A stretch of 64,000 bases of DNA, taken from Phallus indusiatus. Lineage: Eukaryota > Basidiomycota > Agaricomycetes > Phallales > Phallaceae. Each line of letters starts with the position of its first letter. Position 1 is the first letter of the stretch. Under the pieces are notes generated by a model that was not told the origin of the DNA, did no database searches, and saw only the letters and a program-made list of their open reading frames with translations. Location: contig JAQFWX010000017.1 of NCBI GenBank assembly GCA_027605045.1, positions 310,001 through 374,000 on the forward strand, given 5' to 3'. Below, in pieces: positions 12,201 to 25,134 of the stretch. The position numbers were made by a program, and so were the translations under genes.

Positions 12201-15200
12201 CGTTATCCGCTTGAATATTCTTTCGTTTACCTTTGCTCGAACGACGGACCTTTCGTCGATACCCGGTTGGAGATCCTTATCAACCTCTGATATTCGTTTT
12301 AGTTGTCTTTGCAAAATGGTAAATCTTATAGCCTTGTATGGTGAATAGCGGCTGACTGAACTTGAAGTGACATAACAACACGTCCTATTTTCTATTTTCA
12401 ATTAAGAAGCTCATTTAAATAATGTTATTCAATTTCCGTCATCCTGTCGCCTCACGTTTACACAATTGCAGTCAAGAATCGAGCGTTTTGCATCAAAAGT
12501 TCTCGAGCGCGGCCTTGTAATAAAGCAAGTTCAAATTCGGAGCGCCTCGAGATAAAAGTTGTTGAGAAGGCAGCAATTCAGGCTGATATCATCAACGCAG
12601 CGCCATAATGAAGGATGGCACCCATTGTATTACTATGACCATTCCATCTTTTTTTGATAAGATGGATGAACGGAAAAAGATGAGCCACAAACTACCGTTC
12701 CTTTCGATGATGGGTGGAAACCAGGCTTTTCGTCCGTGCGTTCTGCCATTTGTCAGAGAAAGTAAAGGCGTGACAGCTTTATTAAACATTTTACATGATC
12801 TCACCCCTGAATAGATCTTCAAAACAGCTATAGGGACATCCTCTGTCTGTATGTACGTTACGTTCTCCAAAAGACAGAACAAATAGAGACAACGGACAAG
12901 CGGGCCGGTATATTTCAAGTTGAACGTTTGGTTTTTGGTTTCCAGATATAATTATCGCCCGAGGTATTCAAAAATATATACCGGCAAATCTACAAGTTGA
13001 GATTTGAATCTTTAAGGAGAGGATGTGTTTATGCTATTATCGGCGAATTGTTGCCTCAATCCTCTATACGTCATGGCGTTCCTCAGCTTAACGTTTATGG
13101 TAAGCTTTTTTCTATAAGAAAAGAAGTTCTATTTCAAAGTGCTCTGAATCGACCCAAACCACATAAGGACTCCTTTACCCTCGCTTTATCGAGAAGAGCA
13201 CGCGAGATCGATGTGGCCATCTTAAGTTTAACAAACTTGAAGCACGAATTCGAACCCCAATATTCCGCCCGTCGGGAGAGTTTCCAAGGTCAGAACAATC
13301 AACTCATTAATTTGATTCAAATATTTGAAATTCATGTCTTACATATCACTAGTTTTTTATTAATCATCGAGGTCTACTCATGCCCTTATTGAGGAAACTT
13401 CGTTACAATTTTAAAATTTAAATCATCACGCTAGTGTCATCCCTATTTTAGGATTCGCCACTTCAAGAAATCCGATATGTACATATGTACATATATGCTA
13501 CATATATAAGTCCCAACCTTTTACAGAATGCAGAGAAGGGTTGGAGGCGACTGAACCTGAAATGGAACAATGTCGGTAGGATGTACTCCACCTACATGGA
13601 TTGAACAAAAGAATTCCACGGAGATCCTATGGCAACGACGACTAAGTACAGAAACCCCGATTATACCTAAGCTTGATGTCAGGCTTAGGCTGTCAGCAGG
13701 TCTGATCGAATCGAATTCTTTGAACCTTGTAGTGCCTAAGGGACCTTTTTCAGGGACCAAAGGGGGATTCGCGTGCTCTACAGGGTTAGCCACAGCCATG
13801 TTAAAATTTATTCCCTTTGTGAAAGAACCGCCGGGATTTGAAAACGTTCGTCGTTTGTCGCGGTAACCATACCCTCCTCTCATCCGGTAATAGTCACAAA
13901 AGGCGTTCGTCGCGTCATCAACTGATTAATTATATTTAACTTTGACTTGGGCCAAAAGAAGAGGGAAAGTGATGGAGGACTTAGGATTACGTCTTGATCT
14001 GACGTGTTGCATAATGATCAACGAATGATCGCTTTGGTGTTTTAAACTCTTAAATTCTGAGTCGTCCTTAAAAGCTTCTTTCGAGGCATACTTCTTTTGA
14101 ATTAATTAGACAACTTCGGCCGGGAGTCAGGCCGTGTAGCTCCGAAATGAAGTTTGCTTTAGGCTACTAAGCGTCTATATTTAGAATTATGGCTTTCTTC
14201 CGGCTCAACAATTGATAATCGAGCGAGTCGGAAGTCAGCTGGCGGGAAAAGTAATGATATCTGAACGTAAATCAAATAAACTCACGGAAAAAAGAAGAGG
14301 GTATTAAGAAAGGAAGGTCAAGTTCTTCTACTTCGCGCCATTCTATATTTGCTCACCCGAGCACTTCGGCTTTTCACAAGTTAAATTGACACAAATTGTT
14401 CTCGATGTTTGAACAGGCAGGGCTTTGGGTACAAAGGTCACGAGCTCAACTTGTTGAGAGATGGATTCAGTTTACTTGCTTCTTGAATCAAATGAACAAT
14501 ATACGAAGAACCAGTTCGTCCCGAATCCGGGCTGTATCTTCACCGGGCGATCCAATTCACATTGATAAGTTGAGCTTTACCCACCTTTCTAAAGCATCGT
14601 AGATTAACTCGCAATCGTTTTAAATAAATTTGGATCACGATAAAAGTATTAATACAATAGGGGACCAGGACCATACGCACCTTACCATGATGCGTTAGGA
14701 GGGCATATATATACACCTGGCACTCCCGACGAGTCTCAAACCTGGTATTTCACAACACATTTATTGCATCAAACGCCCCGTGACAATCGTATCCAAAATC
14801 ATTCTGGAATAACGTTCGTTTATGGTTTTCAGATTGAGATTAAGAAAGACAGCTAACCCTGACAAAGTGACATCCTCCCACGGATTTTTTACCGATCTCA
14901 AGGTTTCTCATCGACGACGTTGGAAGCACCCAAACTTTCGAATTATAGAGAAAGCCATATTCTAAGCCGTGCTCGCGTAGTGTTGTTTCTCGGTTCGGCT
15001 CAGTTCGACTCCTCCCGTTCTCGCCCACACGGAAGTCATACTTCCCTTCAATATCAATATCATTACTCCGAGTCCTGGTCAGCCGAGGAGCATCTCTCTT
15101 CTTTTGGATTAAGTTGCATATGTATCAAACATGGTTTCAATCAATCCATGTGTTCGTTCCCATGATTGTTTGACAGTCAACCGAGTATGCTCATGCCTAT

Positions 15201-15923
15201 ACCTCATTGTCGATTCCTAAGTGCCAAGGTATGGAATTCGAAGGTGTACCGCATGACTCGGACTCACGGCCACTATCATGTGGTGATCGTGATTTGACCC
15301 ACGACATGGGTAATTATGCTCCTCTTCGTGTAATCGAATATACGTGAGGACGAAATTTGGAGCATTAGAGCTCATGAGGTGTTCTGAATGGAAGTAGGCG
15401 ACACAGAATGCAGCACGACTAACCCTTTATGTCCTAAGAGGTGAGTATGGTATTCCCTAGTATTCCTTGTTGTTAATATGTCAGGACACGTTTAATATGA
15501 CTATATTGGTTATAGGCTGAACGGCCGACGAAACGCGCGTCGCAGGTCTTGACTCATCATTTCTTCCGCACCTGGCTGATTCTATCACTGTCACTCTCAT
15601 ATATCTCCACAATTAACGCTTTGAACGCTTTGATTGCAACAAAGACAAACAATACAGTTGTATAACCACCAAGCCGATGAGAAGGGAATGAGTTCTTAGT
15701 GAGAGTAAAAGTTACCACATCAACCTTGCTTCGTTTGCGCTGTATACACCTCCATAAAACATTCAAAAACTGAACACAGCTTGTTATTGAACAATTTGAA
15801 ATCAGATAGCCTGACGACTTACTGTGTATACAATATTCAATATTACAGTAAATAATAAATACAAGTCTGAAAAAACTTATAGCGCAACGGTAAGAGGTAC
15901 ACACGTTCCATCTCCATTCTTCG
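9205..15923. other. 5' flank of the 1,106-aa gene, then a 6-kb gene-poor stretch
   Basis: The first few hundred bases are the promoter and 5' leader of the gene to the left; several overlapping short frames there look pyrimidine-driven rather than coding. The rest is AT-rich DNA in which I see no domain, signal peptide or consistent exon chain. A near-palindrome around 10297-10321 (TCGAAGCGAAG / CTTCGCTCGA arms) and isolated TATA-like sites near 11067, 13502 and 14705 have no supported gene attached. Confidence 0.5.
9286..9294 (-). promoter_or_regulatory. TATA box of the 1,106-aa gene
   Basis: TATATAAGG on the minus strand, about 80 bp upstream of the ATG at 9204, a normal spacing for a fungal core promoter. 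Confidence 0.5.
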
Positions 15924-18151
15924 CTACAGGTTCTGCCGTGGACGGAACAACAAGACATCTTTCACGCCCGGCCGGAAATCCACACAAAAATATTTGGGTT
16001 TAGGGGGATGGCGTGGATCTAATTTGATATCGTATGTGAGAAGGATATGGCTTAAAGTGAGTTTTAGCAGGTGTGCCGCAAAGAATCGTCCGGGGCTGAA
16101 AGTAAAGTTGTTTTCTTTAGCAAAACAATGAAAAATACCCCCTAAGCGGAGAGACGAACCACCCATGTTCTCCTAATCCAAACAAGAGTAAATCGGGGGA
16201 ATTCAATGCCGTCAGTTTGGATGAGGTGCTCGTATTGATACTTTGACTTTGTTTCCCATCACTAGCCTGGTCGTCGCCCACGGTGTCGCAGAATCTGAAT
16301 CCATTGAATTTGTGAGGTTCAGGGAAAATGTTTTCATCTAATTGTCTAGCCGTGCTTGCAACAGCAATGAAAGCGCCTTTGGGGACAGTCATCCCATTTG
16401 AGAAAGTGTAGTCAACCATCGCTAAACGAGGACTTGTCACTAGAGCACATCATGTTAGGAGGAAGAGAGATGTTGATGAGGCGGATGAACTCAAGGACAA
16501 ACCTCCATACAAAGTATAAATGCGGGTCGCCTCCATTAAGAAGCTATCCATTTTGTGTAGACGGCCCATGGAAGCCTTGCTCCACCCGTGTTCGGATACA
16601 ACAGATTCAATCTCGTCCCGTAATGGTTGAACATATTCTGGGTGTGTGATGAGAGAAATAAGGGCGATGTACAATGCCTAATAAGGAGGAAGAAGCTGTA
16701 AATGCATTATTGAAATAAATACAGTTATAGGATTCACTGTTGACGTTGTGAATATAGCAGACGAGTTTATGTGTAGGATCCGTAAAGTCAGACCGCGCAC
16801 GTTGCGATCTCTTTCCTCTGCCATATCAATAAACCAAGAAAGCACATCGTTCTATAAACAACCGTCAAGGACAGGTAAAGGAAAAACATTGCAGTAAGAT
16901 GCTACCTTTTTACCTGGATATTTATTGCCGTACTTCTTGATCATCTCGAGTCGTTCAGAGATATTGTCTGAGAGATATCCCATCCCACGTTTGATGGCTG
17001 CAGGAACATTTGTCAAGCAGGGAGTGACAATGCTGTAACTACGGTCAGATCACACGAACATATAGATAGAAAAGAACTGACGGCTTTATAAAATCTGGGA
17101 AAAATCGAAGGATTATTCCTGCACCGTTGGTATCGTCGACGAAATTGATGGCAGTTTTCAGATATCCGGGTTCTCTATCTTTCCGTCGCAACGCATGAGT
17201 ATATGAAACAACCTCTGCAAGCGAGCGTGGATGAAAGACACGACACTTACAGATAGAGGGGTCGGAGACATAAAGCCGATTTGAAGTGCGGGCTACGACG
17301 TGTTGACAAAACGTAAGTATATTCAATGACGTCCATTCGGAACCTGTAGTATTAAATGAATCAATATAATGCTGTGGTTTGGTTTTGTTGGCGAACCACT
17401 TGACGGCGTCAGAAAGTAATCATCTATTGTCAGTTTGACTTCTTCGTTGACATCGTCGAAAAAATTATTGATATTCCGCGTTAAACTCGTGCGCACAATT
17501 GGTACATGATATTCTCGGTCGAATATCTCTGAGCCGAATGTGTAGTCTCCGGATAAAACCTAAAAACAAATATTTTGTCTCGGCCTTTGAAAAGGAGCTG
17601 AAGGGGGAAAGCACACACGTAACTTGTCTTATAGCTGGCGAGGCCGAGAGCTCATCATCCTTCTTACTTCGTAACTCTTCGATGTACTTCCGTCCCGCGA
17701 TTATGACCATCCATCCCACTGGAGTTGCGAAGCGAAAGATGCCTTCCTTCTGATACTAAGCACATTTGAAATAGGTATCAAGTTATGTAAACGAAGAGAT
17801 ATAGTATACGTGCCTTCCGATACCCTCGTCTTACGATATCCTGACCATTCCAAAGAAATTGGAAGCCATCAATGTAAGACCAGATAGGGCTAGAACTTCC
17901 TATGGCCGGAACATCTGCCTAGGATGGATGTTAGAGCCAAATTTCTCAAATGACACGAATATGAACAAGGCACATAAGGGTCGTGGCGAAGGGCGGAAAG
18001 AAGGGCATAAAGCACTAGTGCGGCTCCGCAGAACTTTAGTGTGGTTAAGTCTACCAGAAATATTTGATATTCAAAAAGAAATAGTTTGAAAGATGTAAAT
18101 CAAGTGCTAACCAACGTCTGATAACCTGAGCTTCAGAGATTCGTTGAACAT
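15924..18151 (-). CDS. Cytochrome P450 monooxygenase (530 aa, 12 exons)
   Basis: Haem-thiolate monooxygenase, expected at the ER membrane with a P450 reductase partner; substrate unknown. Exons: 18151-18112, 18050-17974, 17918-17814, 17755-17624, 17559-17400, 17343-17251, 17178-17082, 17038-16906, 16851-16723, 16677-16503, 16439-16160, 16095-15924 (1,593 nt, all phases close). Visible family marks are an N-terminal membrane anchor (GAALVLYALLSAL), a proline hinge (DVPAIGSSSP), an I-helix segment (SAIFTTST), the K-helix ExxR as EATR, the PERF-like FPEPHKFNGFRF, and the haem loop FGLGEHGCPGR. The haem cysteine codon TGC is split by the last intron (TG|C). Intron 3 has a GC donor (AAG|GCACGT) because no GT site keeps frame. 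The overall pattern resembles fungal P450s of the ent-kaurene-oxidase/OrdA-like type, which is family knowledge rather than a substrate call. No frameshift or missing catalytic residue is seen. Confidence 0.9.
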
Positions 18152-20245
18152 GGTTACGCTTGTGGATTTCTTTGTAGAGACCCGTATTACGTGACTGCGT
18201 GACCGTGGCGATTCCGCAGGCCGCAGTCAGGGTCCACGTTTGGTTGACGACCACTGTGAATTGTTTGCCAAAAGCTCCGACGCACCTATGTATATCTAAA
18301 TCTTAAATATGCAAACCCGGTATTATTTCAACAGATCCCGATTTTACATTACGGCTTATAAATGATTAATCAATCAGCGTATCTTTGAGAAGAAATGGTG
18401 AGGTGATGCGTTAGAGGAACGCCAAATTTGCAATTTGCACAGAGAGCTTAAGATATTAAGAGAAGCGAAAACAACAAATGCTACATATTGTAAATTGGCA
18501 ACGATGTATGTACTAAATTTAGGTTGTAAAACGCCATGAAATTCGGAACAGACATGAAATTTCGTCGACTGCACTGAAGTAAAAAGTCTTGAAGCGAAAT
18601 AACGGATAAAACCATAAAATCATCATCATCATTCTACTTTACTACTAGATCTTCGGAAGTCTCAATGCCAGTGGTTATGACTTGGTAGGACAAAACTCGT
18701 TGTAGTCATTGCGCCTCACATAGAAATGAAACTTTATGAGTAAAAACAAATCCAGTGTGAAGATAAATACGACCCCTTGTTCCGCGGCCCCAAAGGACAA
18801 AAGACAAAAGACACGGAAACTGTGTCGCCGAGTCCAACCTTTACTCAATCTATGTAAATTCTGTATGTACCCTGTTTATTTTGTATATTTGTCTTTCAGG
18901 AACCTTGATTTGCCCAGTTAAGCCGAAATTATCCTATTTATTTTTTTCGGAATGTTCATATCTTTGGCCCATATTATGCTTATGGCAAATTAAATCATGA
19001 CTAGTAGTAGCTTAGCAGGGTCATATATGACTGAAAAAGCCAATGTCTTAAACTGATGTCGGATGCTTATCTCCCTTAACATTCAAACAGAGTAGAGAAT
19101 ATCAGGATCTGACCTGGATTCTAATAGCTCTTAGAGAACTCAGATAACCTCCTTACTAACTCGTTACTTTCCAATTGCGTAATTGAAAAGAACACACTTG
19201 ACATAAACGTTTGAAGTACGCTTTACTCTCAGTATTGGAAATTGGTCGTGCAACGTTCGTTTATTTATGTATAACACGGCCCACAATTGTCAGTTGTGAT
19301 TATTTTTATGAGGGGCTTGAAGCACTGTAACGGAACAGAGTGAATTTTTCAATTGATTAATAGTATGTACTACTCGTCGTTCCCTCTGACTGGACGAACA
19401 ATGAACGTTGAAATTTTGAAACAGCAAGTGTAACTTAGACTGTTTCTAAAAGTACTGTATCTCAGGCTATATGCGTCTTGTGCCATTAAATAATCATTAT
19501 CAGTTACATTTAGCATATTTAAATTCCTCTCTTATTGTTGCTACTAAGTCGACTTCACTAGCACTGGTTGCCGTCATTTGCCCAGTCGCCGGCACCTGCT
19601 GGCAGCTCTATTACACAGATATTTTTAGTAGAAAGCTTCCAGTTCTTGTATAAATTGTTCCCTCTCGGAAGTTACCATTATTTTCAAGACAAAGTTTGCC
19701 GTCGTTATATCTTGAATGATTCACATAATTGACGGAAAGTAACGTCACGCCGCGGCGTCGGTGTTGGCAGCTGCAATCCCGGGTTGGGTCTAAATCTGAG
19801 GCAGCGGGCCATTCTGCAGGCCAGACGAACGTAAGCGATCTGATTCATTATATTAAACAATCTCTTCTAGAGTAATAGAGGAATTATCCCAAAGGACAAT
19901 ATGCACAGTACAATTTGAGAATGCTGTCCGTCACTGTCGCAATACTTTTCATAGGCTTTTAGTCGCCAACTTAGGGATGGATGACAATTCAATACAGCTG
20001 AGTAGGGAAGCAGAATCTTTCTAATCGCTCTAATCAGCATAATAATTGCAAAGCTTTAAGCCCGGTCAAGGCGTTGTTGTTGAAAGTCAAAAGATATGGA
20101 ATCTAAAGCTAAAAAAAATTGTTTTTGATATTAGTAAGTGGGAATCTGGAAGGACAAACGGGTCCTATCCGATGTGAGTGAATGAGTCCGTGTCCGGCAT
20201 ACAGTCTGGACACCAGCCCAGTTCGGGTCCACATCTTGCTATTGC
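18152..20245. other. Divergent intergenic region
   Basis: Lies between the minus-strand P450 and a plus-strand orphan gene. It is AT-rich and contains a short CAT/ATC microsatellite near 18620. No coding signal is supported. Confidence 0.5.
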
Positions 20246-20253
20246 TATAAAAG
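20246..20253 (+). promoter_or_regulatory. TATA box of the 189-aa orphan gene
   Basis: TATAAAAG, 71 bp upstream of the ATG at 20317, with a C/A-rich leader between them. Confidence 0.5.
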
Positions 20254-20316
20254 CCCAAGCCCCAAACTTAGCTTTATCACACCGACTCTTTATACAACTC
20301 TACCGCACAATCTGAA

Positions 20317-20949
20317 ATGCATATATTTCATCGAGTAAAACATTCCAACCACTCACACAAACGTTTCAGGCTCTCACGGAGCATCTCTTTAAATGACGCT
20401 CCGACTTCAAAGAACATTCGTAGTGTTACCACATTTATCAAGAAAATAAGAAGCCTCAAGCAATCACCAGGAACTTATTATCGCCCTGGAGACGTTGTAC
20501 ATGTGCGAGGAGTAAATTTCGAGATAGTTTCATCTACGGCCGAGCGCACACCACATACATCCAACGGGGAAATGCGAATTTCGTACCAAGGACTTGGAAA
20601 AAAATCATCCAAAATTTCCACAGCTGTCGGACACGAAATTGACTTCCTCAAACTTCCCAGATTGCGTCGTCAAAGCTCCCTTAACGACTGGGTGAAATAT
20701 GTGGAGGCAGCCTGGGAAGAAAGCGAAAATGTGAGTTCCTGTCTCTTTTTGATCCCATGAAACTCTGCCTTATTCCATTATTATTCTACACAGCATAACG
20801 CGCGGGAGTCGATCGATCATGGCAATCTTTCCGCTCCTCAGATCTCGGAGACTGAAAATCAAGATGGAAAACCCGATTATGACGGCAACCTGACGATGAG
20901 CTTGAGGCCGATACATCGTATCCATAGGAAGCCTGTCCCGGCGTTCTAA
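20317..20949 (+). CDS. Small orphan protein (189 aa, two exons)
   Basis: Not recognised. Exon 1 is 20317-20730 and ends at GTGAGT; exon 2 starts at 20794 after a CTACACAG acceptor and ends with TAA at 20949. The intron is 63 bp and phase 0. The product is basic and hydrophilic with no signal peptide or membrane segment. The N-terminus is His/Arg/Ser rich (HRVKHSNHSHKRFRLSRS), a central part reads PGDVVHVRGVNFEIVSS and could form a small beta structure, and a later segment (LNDWVKYVEAAWEESEN) looks helical. The consensus splice sites, TATA element and first-ATG start support a real gene. Function, partners and family are unknown. Confidence 0.65.
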
Positions 20950-23900
20950 TCTTTATCAGTTAGAATAAGAAATTTGCGTACCCCAATCAATTTCTGTGAC
21001 GTATATACGCCTCATGATATGTACTTTCGGTTGTTATTTTATAACTGGTCATCAATTAATATCGGTATACCTTTAAATCTTTGTAAAGTATGAAGCGTGA
21101 GTCTTTTCCGGTATACCGTCTCGACAAAGTCATAATTCGTTGAGGGCATTTCGGACTTTGAGGGTCTCGACAAAGTCATAATTCGTTGAGGGCATTTCGG
21201 ACTTTGAGGCCAACGAGATGTATACCTATAAATGGAAATATTCATTTGTTCTTGCGCGACACCAGATGAGCTCGGTACTACATATTTAATCTACTCCCAT
21301 TGATTTCTAACGAGGTATACAACGAAGAAAACGGTGATCTGTGTAAATCAAAGCCATAAATTAAGGCAATCAAAGACAAACGATGATGAGCTTAATCACG
21401 TACGGAGGCTATGGACTTGAACCCATGATTTAAAGATGTCAATTACGGAAGAGTCCGGCGGAGCTTCTGGCCGGAAAACATTCAAGTAGAAATAGTCGAT
21501 CAAGAAAAACGAGAAGAATCGACCCAGAAGCGAGATACCACGGTTGAATGGATTGTGAGACAATAAACAAGAAGTAGAGAGTTGATTGGCGGGCTACGTG
21601 GAAGATAGGAAAAGGGAGGAAAGCAACTTGAAGACGTGGTGGACAAAATCCATTTACATCAGCCGATTGTTTCTTTATAAGATGATCCGTACGAAACGCA
21701 GACCGACAACGTCATCACACTGATAATATTTTCTAAAATGTCTCACCTTAACGACTGGCCTACCACGCCAACTAGGATTGGGATATTGATCGCGATATAA
21801 TGCATCAGGAGAAGTAAAAGAGGAGCACTGGGACACGTCAAGGTCAATATTGGAGAAAAACACAAAACGATGGGAAGACTAAGAACTCGGAGCTTACCAC
21901 TGCATCCAGATCTCGATTCTCCACGAACCACCACATGCATGACAGACGAATAACGAGTTTGCGTCAAAGGAAAGACAACCTTGCTGGATGTTCAAGAGAG
22001 TTCAAACGTTCACCATGCGCGCATGTCATAAATGGGAATGAAACGGCATTTTATATTCAAGAGGACTCGCAGAGCGTCGAGCGACAAAGGAAAGCAGAAC
22101 AAAGGATTGTATATGTCATAACTTTTGTCATGCCGCGTCACACGGGCTGTTGAGCCGTTCTCTCGGTACACCGTACCGAGTCAGCGATAATAGAGTTAAT
22201 TCAAACTCATTTGGACGCACTGAGAAGTACAGGAGACTCGTGAAGGAAAAGGGCTCGTACATCAGGAAAAAGGGGCTATGTTACGTTGGGCTACATAGGC
22301 TACATACCATTTGTAGCTCTGTACGACTCTCCCGGCTTATGTACTGATTTGTAGATGAGTCTATAATTTTGTAGCGCTCTGTATTTCAATGTAACACGTC
22401 TGTTCGGCCGTAGTCTTTCATCATTACATTGGTTTTCATAAACGGACGAAACAACATCATCCACTGCTAATATGTACTCACATAATTATATGTGAACTCT
22501 GTAACTATTTCTTAATTGTAGCGGGCGTAATTTTAGCCATTTCTTGTAACTTATGTACTATGTAGTCATTTTTTCCAACACGATTGCTTGATACAAAACT
22601 TTTATTTTATTTTAATACATAATACAAACTACTATTTCCGAGTTTCTTGTAATAGTAACTAACTCGTCACGACCTTAATGGTAATCTATTGATAATATTT
22701 GTTAATGCTCAAGCTCTACTCGAGGCTGAAAAACTGACTATAGTGCTAGTGATAGTTGAGGGGATAAAGATGCGTTGCGGAAGATTGAGATTGAGGAGGT
22801 TTATATACAGATTGAACTTGAGTAGACGCCTGTGGAGCGGTGGAGTAACAATAGCCAATCACCGTGCTCAGAGTCTCCACTGATACGTCATGCATCATGC
22901 ATAAATGTGGAGTAACAACGAGTACCAAGGGTTGCAGCTACTGGGCGCAGCCAGTCCTCAGCAAAAGAGTCAGACTCATTCTTTCCCGCTTTTCCGTTGT
23001 TGAATGGCAAAGTGAACTTGATTGTTAACACAGAAGAGATATCAAAATTCATGCTAAAATTGATCTAGAGAGATATTGACCGTTGTGAATACCGATGTAA
23101 TGAGGCTGACTTCCTTCCGGCACTCGACGCATACCTCAAAAGCATGTCCCGGGATGCATAGTTCCAGCCTCCGATGCAGATTATGTCTACAGACGGATAT
23201 CGGTTAATTTACCGTCACTTCAAAAGGTTGGTCATAAAACTACAAGGTGAACGAAGACGCCTACCTAACCTATTTACAGGATGTCACGTCGCTCGCGTTC
23301 GCGTCCTGTTTTGCCTCCCTCCTTGGGTTCGCTGTACAGATGTATTAGCGTGCATTGAATGGTTGGACCCCCCAAATTGCCGCTCCGAATGTCCTGGATT
23401 TCGTACTCTGAAAAGCGATGGAAGACATCGGTTATCTGTCATAAACATGGCTGACATTCGCTCCAGCTGTTATTTGACACCCAATTTTTGAGATCCGAGA
23501 CGCAGGCAGCAGAATAATCGTGCGATGGAGTGGAATCGAGAAAATGTGCTGGATGAGTGTTCGAAATCCTTCTTTAATTCCCAAATCAGCCTGCGAATGT
23601 TCCAAATGGCTATGTATTTAACTGTAATGGTTGACGGTATATTTAGCCGTCCATAGATAGGGGAAAGATACTTCGTGATTTGTACTTACCCATTGATTAC
23701 AATACCCTGGGTACTTGACCGCGATTTACATCGTACAGGTTGAACTGTAGAGCATTACAGGATTGTACATAAGTGAGAGTGGATTACGCGGCTTACATGC
23801 AAGTTCGTATTCAGCGTTAGTTGGGTAAGCGTGCGTAATTTGGCACCACTTACAAGCGCCGAAACCTTTTTCCTGATGACTACTCGTCTGAGGATCACAT

Positions 23901-25025
23901 CAAATGGATTATGCGTCTCAGAAATTCGGAAAAATTATCTACTCTACATAGCCTGAGCACTACATAGTAGTATTACATAACTAGTTCCAATGTCGATGAC
24001 CCAGTCAAGAACGTATCCATATTGGCGATAGAAATCAGAGGGATTGAGTGTGCATTTGTATAGAAAGAATGATCTCATTTTCTTGAATGATTTCATTCTC
24101 TAGACATCCCAAAATACGGCATTAATATTTATGGTACTCACCTAAATTGTTGTTATATTCGAGTTCGGAGGTGTAATATCAGTAAGAGGATAGATTATTA
24201 CACTGAGTGATTTTAGTTATATTCATAAAATAACGCTCGACTGTTCACGAAGCCTTCAAGACAAAATGGAAGCAGACTCAGAGAAAGTCCAGAAGCCTCG
24301 TTATTCATATACATAAAGAGTGGTAATGAAAATTTTGTCATGTTTGTTGTTCAACCCTCATGTATAATATGAGTTGGTTACAGTATTGATATCGATGGCA
24401 CACTCTACCAATAAACACGTACTCCTGTGTGGTGGTATGTTATTCCGGCAAGACATGAGAAGGTATATATGTATACGTTATTATGATTTAAATCAGGGAA
24501 TCACAGTATATGGTGATTAACTGTATTTCAACGTCTCCGTCAAATACTATCTTACTTAGACAATGAGGTTTAAGTAAGACTGCCGAGTTCAATCATCAGC
24601 CTTATTCAATTTCTCCGAAATATGCGAGGGAATCTGAATAGCGTTTTGTGTACAGCTTTTCATGAAGGTGGAAATAAGATTTAATCTTATTATGTATGAA
24701 GACGTGTGTAAATTAGAGTCAAGTGCTCCGATCATATTCAATTGTCATTGCGTGTCTCCCAATGGAGGCCACCAGGACCCACCTTGATTGACCTCGACGT
24801 TCGTTTGATCCTTCCAATATTTCATTTGTTCCCTAAGAAATTGCATATGTTTATGTACTGGACCTAGTAAGTGTTGTAACTTTAGAGACCTGGACTGGAG
24901 AACGTCTCACGTACCGACGCATAAACACCGCGTCCAAGTCGTCCGGCCCTTTGTATTTTTGGTTGTTTGGTTTCTTCGGACGCGTCCACCTGAAAGGTGT
25001 CCGCGATCCAAATAATGGAAATAAT
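20950..25025. other. Gene-poor AT-rich region
   Basis: Starts with the 3' flank of the 189-aa gene, including a 46-bp tandem duplication. The remaining 4 kb shows only short frames with no motif, splice chain or RNA-gene fold that I could support. Confidence 0.5.
21118..21209. repeat. Tandem duplication of a 46-bp unit
   Basis: Two identical 46-bp units, 21118-21163 and 21164-21209, beginning GTCTCGACAAAGTCATAATT. They lie about 170 bp past the stop codon of the 189-aa gene and may be within its 3' UTR. Confidence 0.9.
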
Positions 25026-25033
25026 TATAAAAA
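25026..25033 (+). promoter_or_regulatory. TATA box of the 181-aa orphan gene
   Basis: TATAAAAA, 109 bp upstream of the ATG at 25135, followed by a C/T/A-rich leader. Confidence 0.45.
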
Positions 25034-25134
25034 GAACGAGGTCTTATTTACCAAAACCATCGACCTACATACATTTCATTCTTACAACCCACTCCCCGCT
25101 CACTAAATCCTTTTTCTCACTCTCATAAAATAAC

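Noticed and set aside
13502..13866. TATATAAG followed by a 98-codon frame (13570-13866)
   Set aside because: Two short upstream ATG frames precede it, no motif or intron is seen, and the opposite strand is equally open, so it may be chance.
15557..15958. 133-codon frame directly after the P450
   Set aside because: It overlaps the P450 end, lacks a suitable start and is AT-rich without motifs; most likely 3' UTR.
17341..17402. Apparent frameshift in the P450 between the DDY and SEWTS segments, where another frame reads VKWFANKTKP
   Set aside because: The stretch is an intron: donor A|GTGGTT at 17399 and acceptor CTACAG at 17344 join in phase 1 and match the family, so no frameshift exists.
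21390..21460. tRNA-like T-arm on the minus strand (GGGTTCAAGTCC near 21417)
   Set aside because: No acceptor stem, anticodon arm or box A could be matched at the right distance.
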